From an uncultured Prevotellaceae bacterium (GTDB lineage Bacteria; Bacteroidota; Bacteroidia; Bacteroidales; Bacteroidaceae), in NCBI GenBank assembly GCA_902774815.1, contig CACYJV010000024.1, positions 40,330-104,329 on the forward strand: DNA of 64,000 nucleotides, in the 5' to 3' direction. Below, piece by piece: positions 15,747 through 24,660 of this stretch. Position 1 is the first letter of the stretch, and each line of letters opens with the position of its first letter. Both the position numbers and the translations under genes were made by a program. The notes under the pieces are model-generated. The model searched no databases, was not told where the DNA came from, and saw only the letters and a program-made list of their open reading frames with translations.

Positions 15747-16526
15747 TTATTGTAGATGCTTTTTAGCCTGAGATATAAAAGTTCCTTTTAAAAGATGTTG
15801 GATGACATGAATCGGGAAAAAAATAACTTTTGTAATGATTTTAGCCTCATAAGCACCAAATCCGACTTCTGTTAACCATGCTCTAAATTTTTGTGATTTT
15901 GTCCACCAAGAACCATTAAAATGATGTATACAATGAGTATTCTCAGTTAAAAGAATTTCTCTAGAAATATAATTTTTGGGGCAAAAATAATCTTTGGTGT
16001 ACAGAGTAATCAATCCTGGAAAATCCTGATATGTATTGTTCCTTTTGAGCCCATACGGTAAGAGCAATTTTGTAATAGTTTTAACATTAGATGTCAAGTC
16101 AAATGAGCCGTCAGCATTTACAAAATGTTTCTCCTTATAATAATCTAAATTTTCTTTAGCCCATCTACCACCTTTTTCACTGGCAATAATACCAGTAGGG
16201 ACATCCCAATCGTCTTCAAAACCAGAAAAAGCGTGATGCACAAGGAACTTGTCAAGTGGTTTCAACACCTCAACATCCGTATCCATATACACACCACCTT
16301 CATGATAAAGCGCATATAAACGGACAACATCTGTTACAAATGCAAACTTACGATTGTCATAAGCTTCACGGGCATATGGATACATGTCTAAGTCGAAGTT
16401 ATCCTCATTCCATTCTTTGATTTCATAGTCAGGACAATACTTCTTCCATGACTCAATACACTTCAATGCCAATTCCGGCATTTTCCCTCTTCCAAACCAA
16501 CAATAATGAATTACTTTAGGAATCAT
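15747..16526 (-). CDS. glycosyltransferase family 32 (OCH1-like)
   Basis: 259 residues from ATG 16526, which shares ATGA with the stop of the acyltransferase gene; the longer upstream frame would overlap that gene by 100 bases. MIPKVIHYCWFGRGKMPELA is the family's standard opening. KFAFVTDVVRLYALYHEGGV and YMDTDVEVLKPLD (DxD near 78-80) form the donor and metal site. It is probably a retaining sugar transferase acting on the lipid-linked repeat unit. Confidence 0.9.
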   Translation of the reverse strand: MIPKVIHYCWFGRGKMPELALKCIESWKKYCPDYEIKEWNEDNFDLDMYPYAREAYDNRKFAFVTDVVRLYALYHEGGVYMDTDVEVLKPLDKFLVHHAFSGFEDDWDVPTGIIASEKGGRWAKENLDYYKEKHFVNADGSFDLTSNVKTITKLLLPYGLKRNNTYQDFPGLITLYTKDYFCPKNYISREILLTENTHCIHHFNGSWWTKSQKFRAWLTEVGFGAYEAKIITKVIFFPIHVIQHLLKGTFISQAKKHLQ

Positions 16527-17476
16527 ACGGATTTTTTCTTTAAACCATAAATAACGATGCTCAATAAAGCACTTTTTCTTATTATTATGCCAACTCCAAT
16601 AGATAAGGCAATTATTATTAATGAAAAAGCAAGACAAATCACAAACTCTGGAATTAGGTTTTCTCCATGCTCCAGATATAAATTCAATTCTCTAAAATTA
16701 ACGATATGCGTGAAAAAAGAATGATATATATAAATATCAAGTGTTTTGCGTCCTATAATTGCTAGTTTCCTTTCAACAAACGAATTACAGCCCTCTCTCT
16801 CATGGAAAAGTGAAAATAGTATAATAATAGCACAATATGCTTGTAAAACAAAAGCATGTCCAGTATGCATCCAATAAAGAAAAAAAGGAACATACATCAA
16901 TAGAGCTATCGTATAAACAATGTTTTTATACGTATCGTATTTATGGATGAAGGGACTCCTGCTAATAAAGCCTAAAACAAAAAATGGCCAATTTTGATAA
17001 CAAATATTTAAGCTAAATCCATTGACAATATCCTCAGGGAAGTACTTGCAAGCCAAAAATAAAGAAAGATAACATATTAATGCAAAAACGACATCTTTCT
17101 TCAAATTTCTTTGACCGAAAAATCCATATATGAATAATAGCAAATAAAACTCCCCAAGAACCAGCAAATACCAATACCCTAATTTCTTTGCAGATATGAA
17201 AAAAAAACTTATATTAGTGTCAATGAATAAAGAATACAAGGAACCCACAATAAAAAACGGGAAAAGATAATTGGTCAACTTAAAGCATAACTTATGCCAT
17301 TTAGGAAGTTCAAAAATGACCAAACCAGACAAGAACATGAACAAAGGCATGTGAAACGAATAAATAAACTGATACAACAATCCTGTTTCACCAGTTTTTA
17401 AAAGGTGGCCAATAACAACCAATATGATAGCCAAACCTTTAAGTCTATCTATATAAGTTACCCTATTATTTTTCAT
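16523..17476 (-). CDS. membrane acyltransferase (acyltransferase 3 family)
   Basis: 317 residues with about ten membrane spans. RVTYIDRLKGLAIILVVIGH (residues 5-24) carries the family's essential R...H pattern, and YSFHMPLFMFLSGLVIF (39-55) the second conserved region. Such proteins acetylate (or otherwise acylate) sugars on or across the inner membrane. It overlaps the upstream GT2 by 11 bases and the downstream GT32 by 4. Confidence 0.9.
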   Translation of the reverse strand: MKNNRVTYIDRLKGLAIILVVIGHLLKTGETGLLYQFIYSFHMPLFMFLSGLVIFELPKWHKLCFKLTNYLFPFFIVGSLYSLFIDTNISFFFISAKKLGYWYLLVLGEFYLLLFIYGFFGQRNLKKDVVFALICYLSLFLACKYFPEDIVNGFSLNICYQNWPFFVLGFISRSPFIHKYDTYKNIVYTIALLMYVPFFLYWMHTGHAFVLQAYCAIIILFSLFHEREGCNSFVERKLAIIGRKTLDIYIYHSFFTHIVNFRELNLYLEHGENLIPEFVICLAFSLIIIALSIGVGIIIRKSALLSIVIYGLKKKSV

Positions 17477-18362
17477 TATCTTTTAGAGTCTGCAATAATC
17501 GTTTCATCTTCAAAAATCCCCAAGGAAGCATCAATAAGCAATATAAAGGATAACGCGAATCTAACACTATTTTCTTCCATGAATACTTTGCGATACGCGA
17601 ATAAGCAATGTACTCTCGCATAAGAGTAGGAGAAAAACGATGAAGAATTCTCTGTCTTTGTTGATTCACATAGACAACGCCCTTTGGATTGGCAACATTT
17701 ATTTTCAACAGATTATTGGAGTACCCATCTTCCTGATACTCACAGATCATCAAAGGACGATTATAAGCTAACATCACATAATGCTCATCCATTGCGTCAT
17801 AAGCAGATATTTCCGAAATAAACTTCTCTCCATCTTGAACAGGAAAAGGATATTTCCGAAGGATCTCAGTCCTGAAGACCATTGCCGTTTCACCTCGATA
17901 TCCACTTTGATAAAGTCCACGCCCCGTCGTAAATTCAATACCTTTGGGGATCTCAGGATTACGTATAATGGAACCATCTTTATTTACAATCGTCTTCGGG
18001 GCAATAATTCCTAACAAATCATCTCTGTCGTTTCTATGCTTTTCCCAAAATGAAATTACATCTTCAACAGCAGTATCTGTCAACTGATCATCGGAATCCA
18101 AACACATAAACAATTCCGTTTTACACAACTGTGCAGCCCAATTATGAGCAGCCATCTTCCCAGCATTCTGTTGAAAGTAATATTCTATTGATACTTTTTT
18201 TTCACCAATCCAATTATCAACCAACGCCTTTGTATTATCAGTAGAACCATCATCAACTATCAACCATATAAAAGACTTATTTGGCTGCCTTACTAAACTT
18301 CTATAAGTATTATATAAGGTCTTTGTTCGGTTAAAAGTAGGTGTAAATATAGTAAATAACAT
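17466..18362 (-). CDS. glycosyltransferase family 2
   Basis: 298 residues from ATG 18362 (MLFTIFTPTFNRTKTLYNTY); three further codons upstream begin with TTG and are unlikely to be used. IVDDGSTDNT, NAGKMAAHNWAAQLCKTELFMCLDSDD (the DxD-type site) and QDGEKFISEISAYDAMDEHY are typical of GT-A transferases that build surface glycans. The C-terminus overlaps the acyltransferase start by 11 bases. It is AT-rich like its neighbours. Confidence 0.9.
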   Translation of the reverse strand: MLFTIFTPTFNRTKTLYNTYRSLVRQPNKSFIWLIVDDGSTDNTKALVDNWIGEKKVSIEYYFQQNAGKMAAHNWAAQLCKTELFMCLDSDDQLTDTAVEDVISFWEKHRNDRDDLLGIIAPKTIVNKDGSIIRNPEIPKGIEFTTGRGLYQSGYRGETAMVFRTEILRKYPFPVQDGEKFISEISAYDAMDEHYVMLAYNRPLMICEYQEDGYSNNLLKINVANPKGVVYVNQQRQRILHRFSPTLMREYIAYSRIAKYSWKKIVLDSRYPLYCLLMLPWGFLKMKRLLQTLKDNEK

Positions 18363-18398
18363 AAAAACCAAAAAATTCTTAACTAAGATCTATAATAA

Positions 18399-19349
18399 TC
18401 AATGATTGGCAGATTTAAAAACTGATAGGAATAACTCCTTTAATAAATAAGCGATATATGCTAATGGATAAGCCCCCAAAAATGCCGTGATAAATATTAG
18501 GGTATCTGGCAATTGACTATAATACTCAGGTATAATAATTCTATAAACAAATACATGTACTATGAATAATTCTAGTGAATGATAACTTGAAAATTCTATA
18601 AAAGGAATTAGAAGAAGTTTTTGAAATAATGCGTATGATTGCATTAATAAAAACACGAGAAAGAATATTCCACCAGAAACAAACAAAACAGTACCATTAG
18701 GATTTCCCCAAAAACCATTCGACAAAATAAAAGACAATCGATGAAGTATGGCTATGACAAATAAAAGAAAACTAAAGAATAACACTCTCCTCTTAAAAAC
18801 TATCTTATTAGTTGCGATCATCATTCCAATGAGGAAAACAGGAATACGAGGTGCAAACAAACAAACAAATCCATTTGAAGTTAAATGAATTGCTGCAATT
18901 GCTATAATATAAGTAAGAAATAATATTGCATATCCATATTTTGCTAAATTTCTATAAATAAAAGGAGATAAAAAGTACAATATCAATATAGCTTTAACAT
19001 ACCATAAATCAAAACCTATAAAGGTCTGCCACCCCCATAATTCATCATTTTTTATAATATAATGAGAAACTAAAAATTTTGAAAATCCACAAATGACACA
19101 TAATGGGATTATTCTAACAAATCTATTCTTAAAAAATGTTTTAAGATTATTTTTTCGTAATGAATAAACAATACCAAAACCAGATAAAAACAGAAACACA
19201 TCAACGCCAAAATCTCCAAAAAAGTTCAAGGGCATAAGCCATATAACATCTCTTACCCATAGATTATGGAAAAACATAATCATAATTATTGAGATGCCCA
19301 TTAAGAAAGAACGATAGTTAGAAATAGATTCTATGTATTTCATTTTCAT
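18399..19349 (-). CDS. membrane acyltransferase (acyltransferase 3 family)
   Basis: 316 residues, about ten membrane spans. YRSFLMGISIIMIMFFHNLW (residues 11-30) and DFGVDVFLFLSGFGIVYSLRKN (44-65) match the acyltransferase 3 fold, although the usual R-x10-H pattern is less regular than in 16523-17476. It is likely a second O-acyl (often acetyl) transferase for the polysaccharide. It is separated from its neighbours by 36-47 bases instead of overlapping. The DNA is among the most AT-rich in the window. Confidence 0.85.
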   Translation of the reverse strand: MKMKYIESISNYRSFLMGISIIMIMFFHNLWVRDVIWLMPLNFFGDFGVDVFLFLSGFGIVYSLRKNNLKTFFKNRFVRIIPLCVICGFSKFLVSHYIIKNDELWGWQTFIGFDLWYVKAILILYFLSPFIYRNLAKYGYAILFLTYIIAIAAIHLTSNGFVCLFAPRIPVFLIGMMIATNKIVFKRRVLFFSFLLFVIAILHRLSFILSNGFWGNPNGTVLFVSGGIFFLVFLLMQSYALFQKLLLIPFIEFSSYHSLELFIVHVFVYRIIIPEYYSQLPDTLIFITAFLGAYPLAYIAYLLKELFLSVFKSANH

Positions 19350-19396
19350 GCTAGCCTTCTATATAACAGTAACTTATAGTGTCGTATTCTAACGCA

Positions 19397-20920
19397 TTAC
19401 TTTTTTCGAAATTTCCTTTCTATTATATCTTTACAATAATTTCTTTCAAATGCGCTCATGCCCACAAAATAAACCGATACTAAAGTACAAAAAGCACTGA
19501 TTAAACATATTTCTATTAATCGTAGAACAGAATCCTCCTGAATGAGACAAATTGATAAGGGAATAATTATTGCCAAAATGGTAACGCTTAAAGCTTTCAT
19601 AAGAACATTACGAACATAAGCGATACCTGACATATTGATGCGATCTTTCACTAATTTGATTTTTGCAAAAATCATCAAGAAAAAAACAATCAGATATATA
19701 ACATAGCATGATACAGGAGACATCCCAATCTTAAATGCTATCCACGTCATCGGAAATATTGATAATGACATCATTCCGACAACCAACTGATAATTACGAA
19801 TTTTTCCAGTTGCGGCAATCGCCGTAGTTAATGTGTTACTCAGCATCATACACATAGAAGCCATCAAACTCAACTGAGAAAAAACAACGGCATAATCAGG
19901 AACTATCTTAAGCCATAGAGTGAGCAGCAATTTGGTTTCCAAACAGATTGGAATCATAAAGAAAAGCATCAAAAAAAATGAATACTTCGAACCGAAGAAA
20001 ATCAACTTATGCATATACTCATAATCTCCTGCTGCATAACTTTTTGTAATCTGAGGATTCAGGGCAACCATAAAATTGCGTACGAACTGCTGAACCATAT
20101 TGTCCACTGTTGTAGCAATACCTCGGGCAGCATTCAAGGTAACACCGAAGAACAAATTGATCAGAATATTCACGCCCTGTGTATTCAGAATCCATGCGCC
20201 ATCGCCAACGACTCCCCATCCTGCATAACCGGTGATTTCTTTCAATAATTTTTTATCTAATATCCTTTGGTATTTGCATTCTTCAAAATGCTTCTTACAG
20301 TATATCCAATAAATACAAGTTGTCATCAGTGATACACATAACAGCAAAACTGCATAAGACTTGAGTTTATCAAAAGGAGAGATATACAATGCAAAAACTA
20401 TCACTAATTTCATCACGGCATCCCAAATGCTTACATAAGCATATATGCTCATTCTTTCATGAGAGATGATAGAGGCATTATAAGGAGACATCAGCAATCC
20501 GACCACAAATGTCAATATCGAGCATTGCATCACCCAGTTCGCTGCCTCCATACGCCCCTCTGGTATATTCATTTTATAGTTCAAGAACCAAACTCCAACT
20601 ATCTCGGTTGCTACAAGAATAATGGCTGCCATTATAAATTGTACATTCAACGAAGTTGAAAAGACTCTTTTCAGATGATCTTTATCCCCCCTACCGAGCT
20701 CAAATGTCAAGAAACGGCTAATAGACGAAGACATTGAAGATGTTAATAGCGAGAACATGCTAACGACACCACCAACAACATTATAAGTTCCATAATCTTC
20801 AACGCCAAGAACATTTAGGATAACACGACTTGTATAGAGTCCTATCAGCATCATAACCGCCATGCGGAAATATAAAGCTATAGTATTCTTCGCAATTCGA
20901 TTGGTGTTATTTTCCACCAT
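19397..20920 (-). CDS. Wzx-type oligosaccharide flippase
   Basis: 507 residues with about fourteen membrane spans, the usual size and topology for the MOP exporter superfamily. NRIAKNTIALYFRMAVMMLIGLYTSRVILNVLG (residues 6-38) and DYGTYNVVGGVVSMFSLLTS (42-61) are the characteristic N-terminus. It moves undecaprenyl-diphosphate-linked repeat units across the inner membrane for the polymerase encoded at 4627-5670. The start overlaps the stop of the SGNH-like gene by 1 base. Confidence 0.93.
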   Translation of the reverse strand: MVENNTNRIAKNTIALYFRMAVMMLIGLYTSRVILNVLGVEDYGTYNVVGGVVSMFSLLTSSMSSSISRFLTFELGRGDKDHLKRVFSTSLNVQFIMAAIILVATEIVGVWFLNYKMNIPEGRMEAANWVMQCSILTFVVGLLMSPYNASIISHERMSIYAYVSIWDAVMKLVIVFALYISPFDKLKSYAVLLLCVSLMTTCIYWIYCKKHFEECKYQRILDKKLLKEITGYAGWGVVGDGAWILNTQGVNILINLFFGVTLNAARGIATTVDNMVQQFVRNFMVALNPQITKSYAAGDYEYMHKLIFFGSKYSFFLMLFFMIPICLETKLLLTLWLKIVPDYAVVFSQLSLMASMCMMLSNTLTTAIAATGKIRNYQLVVGMMSLSIFPMTWIAFKIGMSPVSCYVIYLIVFFLMIFAKIKLVKDRINMSGIAYVRNVLMKALSVTILAIIIPLSICLIQEDSVLRLIEICLISAFCTLVSVYFVGMSAFERNYCKDIIERKFRKK

Positions 20921-21837
20921 TATTCAACCTTTGAAGTTAAAAGTTCTGACTTAAGAATCGATGACAGTTTCTTCGCACCATCACATGACATATGGTTACA
21001 ATCAGTAAAATCTTGTGGTATAAAACGGCAATCTCTTAAATGGTCAAAATAGAAAACATTATTTTTGCGTACTAATTCTTCCACAAAATGGTACATAACA
21101 CCTAATTGAGCAGAATCCAACTGTTCATAATACCGCTTATAAGCAGGAGTTGTAACAAAAGACAATCGAATATTATTCGCTTGACAATAATCCACAATTC
21201 TAAGTATGTGCTGCTTATTCTTCTCAACATAAGAAAAGTCCTTAGCTGTATGATGTTTCACCCATGTTGCAACAGAGGCATCATCTAATGTTGGAGTGCT
21301 CTTCCTATAAATAGGATAACCAAATCCCAAACTATCGCACTCTATGATAGTGTTGCCCTTGATAATTTTTGTCAGTTTGGCCCTAAAGGGCTCTGAATTA
21401 GAAATGAAGAAGTTGTACTTTGAGAATGATGAATGGTACGGGCAGTCCATATATACTTTGTAATTGATAACTCGCCACCACTCAGAACCATCTTCCATAT
21501 CTCTTGAAAATAAAGTGAAATAGGAAATCGGCAGAATAACTGTTTTCAAGTTCTTGCATTTGGGAGCATACTTGAAAAACAAAAACTCATCATACTGTAA
21601 AGACTGGGCAGAAGCAGCCAACGAGAATGCATTCGGGCCGAGATAAGAAGGGTTGATACCATAGAAGGCATGAGAGGTACCCAAGATTAATGTTTCAACT
21701 CGGTCAGCATTCTTCTCCATCCATTGTGCCTTGTATTGATATTCGTTAGGTGCTTTCCTGACCATATATTCCAACCCCGCAAGCACACAAAGCACAGGAA
21801 TGAAGAACGCTAATAGTATAATAAGGAATTTCTTCAT
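20920..21837 (-). CDS. SGNH-hydrolase-like membrane-anchored protein, partner of the MBOAT
   Basis: 305 residues. An N-terminal membrane anchor (MKKFLIILLAFFIPVLCVLAG) is followed by a periplasmic domain. LILGTSHAFYGINP (residues 51-64) holds the block I Ser of SGNH-type folds, and DCNHMSCDGAKKLS near the C-terminus gives the Asp-x-x-His pair. Such DltD/AlgJ/PatB-like proteins work with an MBOAT to place acyl groups on a glycan outside the inner membrane. The MBOAT gene lies 3 bases upstream, which supports this role. The family name is inferred from motifs and context. Confidence 0.75.
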   Translation of the reverse strand: MKKFLIILLAFFIPVLCVLAGLEYMVRKAPNEYQYKAQWMEKNADRVETLILGTSHAFYGINPSYLGPNAFSLAASAQSLQYDEFLFFKYAPKCKNLKTVILPISYFTLFSRDMEDGSEWWRVINYKVYMDCPYHSSFSKYNFFISNSEPFRAKLTKIIKGNTIIECDSLGFGYPIYRKSTPTLDDASVATWVKHHTAKDFSYVEKNKQHILRIVDYCQANNIRLSFVTTPAYKRYYEQLDSAQLGVMYHFVEELVRKNNVFYFDHLRDCRFIPQDFTDCNHMSCDGAKKLSSILKSELLTSKVE

Positions 21838-21840
21838 ACG

Positions 21841-23286
21841 TCAGAATTGGAAATAGATAAAGGTCTGGTCACCGCCAGAATACAATACAATCATCATGAT
21901 AATAACGAAATAGCTACACCACCTCACCAAACGGAAGTTAAATGGCTTCATTTGAGAAAACTCCAAAGCATGTTGTTTGTCACGCTGTAGCCATTCGATG
22001 AAAAGCAGTATAAGGGCGAAACCAAATGCTCGCATTCCATCAAATCGCTCGAAACTAAAGATAGACACTGTGAACATCCTCGACAGATAAGCAAATGCCT
22101 GCTCAATGGTTTCAGCACGGAAAATCACCCAACCAATCACTACGAGGAAGAACGTAACCGCCATCTGGAAGACTTCTTTCAGCGAGGGCAACCATTTATT
22201 CCATGCAACGATATGTTCGAACTTAGTATTCAAATGCAGAAGCATGAAGATTGTCATCAATACAGCATGATACAATCCCCAAACCACAAAGGTCCAGTTC
22301 GCCCCATGCCAAAGTCCACTCACAGCAAAAACAATAAAAGTATTGCGGACGACTATCCAACGGGCACAACGACTACCACCAAGGGGAATGTAAATATAAT
22401 CCGTAAACCATTTCATCAGGGAGATATGCCATCGGCGCCAAAACTCGGAAATGTTTCTTGAGAAATAGGGAACATTAAAGTTCCGCAACAAGCGGATGCC
22501 AAACAATTTTGCCGTGCCAATAGCAATATCTGAATAACCAGAGAAATCGCAATAAATCTGGAAAGTGAAGAATAATGCTCCCATCAACAATGCAAAGCTG
22601 CTTTGATCGGAGTATGTCGACCATATCGTATTCGCAGCGCCAGCACATGAGTCTGCCACGACCATTTTCTTCAGGAATCCCCACAACATCTGCCGGCATC
22701 CGTCTACAGCCTGTACATAATCAAATGTACGTGCTTTCTGGAACTGGGGAAGCAGGTTGGTTGCCCGCTCAATAGGACCAGCAACGAGTTGAGGGAAGAA
22801 ACTGATGAAAGCAAAAAAGGAGATAATATCATGAGATGCTCGTATCTTACCTCTATAAACATCTATCGAGTAACTCAGTGCCTGAAATGTATAGAAACTG
22901 ATGCCAACCGGCAAAATCACCTTCAACGTCGGCCAATCAAGATGAGAACCAAACGTATTGGCAACAAAGCTATCTAAACTATCAACAAAGAAGTTGTAAT
23001 ACTTGAAGATACTGAGGATAAGCAGATTAACAATGATATTTGACGCGCTTATCCATTTTTGAACTTTACGGTTTCCAGCATTCTTCTCAATCTGTATTCC
23101 ACTAATAAAACTACAAGCAGAAGTAAAAGCTATCAGTATCAGAAAACGCCAGTCCCACCAGCCATAGAACACATAGCTGGCAACAACGACCAACAAATTC
23201 TGCCACTTTAATGGCTTGAAAACAAACCAATAAAGGAGAAAAACTAATGGTAAAAATAGAAGAAAACTAAACGAATTAAAAAGCAT
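21841..23286 (-). CDS. MBOAT O-acyltransferase (AlgI/PatA-like)
   Basis: 481 residues, many membrane spans. MLFNSFSFLLFLPLVFLLYW is the standard opening of AlgI-type proteins. VAGPIERATNLLPQF, SEFWRRWHISLMKWFTDYIYIPLGGSR and the catalytic His in SGLWHGANWTFVVWGLYHA are all present. It is expected to carry an acyl group, usually acetyl, across the inner membrane and hand it to the SGNH-like protein encoded immediately downstream, for polysaccharide O-acetylation. Confidence 0.92.
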   Translation of the reverse strand: MLFNSFSFLLFLPLVFLLYWFVFKPLKWQNLLVVVASYVFYGWWDWRFLILIAFTSACSFISGIQIEKNAGNRKVQKWISASNIIVNLLILSIFKYYNFFVDSLDSFVANTFGSHLDWPTLKVILPVGISFYTFQALSYSIDVYRGKIRASHDIISFFAFISFFPQLVAGPIERATNLLPQFQKARTFDYVQAVDGCRQMLWGFLKKMVVADSCAGAANTIWSTYSDQSSFALLMGALFFTFQIYCDFSGYSDIAIGTAKLFGIRLLRNFNVPYFSRNISEFWRRWHISLMKWFTDYIYIPLGGSRCARWIVVRNTFIVFAVSGLWHGANWTFVVWGLYHAVLMTIFMLLHLNTKFEHIVAWNKWLPSLKEVFQMAVTFFLVVIGWVIFRAETIEQAFAYLSRMFTVSIFSFERFDGMRAFGFALILLFIEWLQRDKQHALEFSQMKPFNFRLVRWCSYFVIIMMIVLYSGGDQTFIYFQF

Positions 23287-23294
23287 TTACTAGT

Positions 23295-23948
23295 TTATTC
23301 GAAGGGTTTATGGTCAATATATTTGCATTTCAAGAATCTTATCTTTCGTTTCACCTTTCGATATAACCTTTCCAATACCATCCACTTGGGAATAGAATCA
23401 CCCGGTTTTCCCTTAATGGGAGTTCGCCAATCTTTACCGTACATCATTTCCAAATATTTCTCTGGGCTCTTTGGTATGTAGTATTGGTTACCTTGAAAAT
23501 CGTATAAAACAAACTCAGACAAATACTTCTTTGGTACATATTTACCTTCAGCTACTCCATAGAAGAAATACTTATAGGGAAATCCTGCCTTATAATAGAC
23601 ATTGAAATCACAAATTACTTCTTTGTAAATGAAAGTAAAAAAGATTTTTCCCCAAACGCGGCACAATTTTACTCCCCTTTGGTCTAATTCTGGTATCAAT
23701 TGATAAAATGAATCTAAATCTTTTTCAAAAATACCCAAGTCCATATCGACATCATGAGCAATAAAATCATGTTCACGATATGCGCCTAACAATGTCCCAC
23801 AGTTCAAAAAGAACATGATGCCACGCTTGTCGAAAACCTCTTTGAGTATTGACAAGAAATCTGCAGCGATTTCTTTGTCAAAGAAATTTGTATCTTGAGC
23901 TAACTTTTCATAATAAAAGGGCTCTCCATTAATCAGTATTTCTGCCAT
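23295..23948 (-). CDS. LicD-like nucleotidyltransferase-fold protein
   Basis: 217 residues. FFLNCGTLLGAYREHDFIAH then DVDMDLGIFEKDLDSF (residues 45-80) is a LicD/fukutin-type active site with the D-x-D-x-D pattern, although DVDMD replaces the usual DDDID. FNVYYKAGFPYKYFFYGV and IPKSPEKYLEMMYGKDWRTP match the C-terminal region. It probably transfers a phospho-alcohol group to the glycan. It is the first gene of the proximal block; upstream is a non-coding gap with 7 bp repeats. Confidence 0.82.
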   Translation of the reverse strand: MAEILINGEPFYYEKLAQDTNFFDKEIAADFLSILKEVFDKRGIMFFLNCGTLLGAYREHDFIAHDVDMDLGIFEKDLDSFYQLIPELDQRGVKLCRVWGKIFFTFIYKEVICDFNVYYKAGFPYKYFFYGVAEGKYVPKKYLSEFVLYDFQGNQYYIPKSPEKYLEMMYGKDWRTPIKGKPGDSIPKWMVLERLYRKVKRKIRFLKCKYIDHKPFE

Positions 23949-24127
23949 GTAATAAATAAAAAAATAATAAATATTATATAAATTAATTCAATCTTCAACT
24001 TCTATTAGAGTCTTGAGCATTGTCGCTATTGGATGGGAGATTGGGGTACTTCATATATAATGAGTAATGAGTAGTGAAGAGTGAGGGAAGTGTTTCACTT
24101 TTATGCCATCTTAGTTGACGGCATTTT
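23949..24127. repeat. non-coding gap with 7 bp repeats
   Basis: AATGAGT-type heptamers (24057-24091) with an AT-rich lead. No promoter box of the TAnnTTTG type was found with confidence. It separates the polysaccharide locus from the next small genes. Confidence 0.55.
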
Positions 24128-24340
24128 CTATTTTTTCTCTGCTAATTCGAGCATTAACTCGTCAGCAAGATATTCATCACTGCGACAATGCATGTCGGCC
24201 ACACCTTCGCTCATGAGCATATAAGTTTCGGAATTGTAAAAAAAGCCAAGAGCATCTTCTAACTCCAAACCACTAAGCCGCGAGAACAATTCTACGACAC
24301 GAGCATACTTCACTTGCAAAATCGTCTTATTAGCCTCCAT
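24128..24340 (-). CDS. small protein of the DUF3791/DUF3990-associated type
   Basis: 70 residues. KYARVVELFSRLSGLELEDA, FFYNSETYMLMSEGVADMHC and SDEYLADELMLE read like the small helical proteins that commonly accompany DUF3990 and DUF3791 genes in Bacteroidota and Firmicutes. Their function is not established; a toxin-antitoxin-like unit has been suspected because they occur as compact, mobile sets. Here it follows 2 bases after what looks like the last codons of a lost DUF3990 gene. Confidence 0.68.
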   Translation of the reverse strand: MEANKTILQVKYARVVELFSRLSGLELEDALGFFYNSETYMLMSEGVADMHCRSDEYLADELMLELAEKK

Positions 24341-24342
24341 AA

Positions 24343-24399
24343 CTAGATTTCCTCAGCTTTAATGAATCGCAAGTGACGCTCGATTAGAGCATCGCTCAG
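24343..24399 (-). pseudogene. C-terminal remnant of a DUF3990-type gene
   Basis: Directly after the stop of the upstream small gene the same frame stays open for 18 codons (LSDALIERHLRFIKAEEI) and ends in TAG at 24343-24345. The pattern (helix, then LRFIKAEEI) resembles the C-terminus of DUF3990 proteins, which normally sit between the two small partners. A deletion removing nearly all of that gene would leave this. The call is an inference from a short stretch. Confidence 0.4.
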
Positions 24400-24615
24400 T
24401 CATACTAATACTCCTTTTTCGCGAAGGGCTTGAAAAAGATCCTCCACAATGTATTCCTTACTAAACGTATGGAGCACATCATAGCATGGAATGATATAGT
24501 CCTTAAGAAGATTGGTTGCCCGTAACGTTCCATAGACCCGGGCAGCAGTCCAATGCAACGAATCGGCCAAGTTCCCCACACAAAATGTTATAAAATCAAG
24601 ATGCTCTAACTTCAT
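24400..24615 (-). CDS. DUF3791-like small protein
   Basis: 71 residues. LDFITFCVGNLADSLHWTAA followed by YDVLHTFSKEYIVEDLFQAL matches the DUF3791 pattern (F...C.E.., YD.LHT....I..DI). It is soluble and probably helical. It opens a three-part set whose middle gene appears deleted (24343-24399). Upstream, 45 bases separate it from the ornithine cyclodeaminase-family stop codon. Confidence 0.7.
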   Translation of the reverse strand: MKLEHLDFITFCVGNLADSLHWTAARVYGTLRATNLLKDYIIPCYDVLHTFSKEYIVEDLFQALREKGVLV

Positions 24616-24660
24616 TTTCTTATGATTATTATACTTTCTGTTAATGAAAGGATTGTCAGC

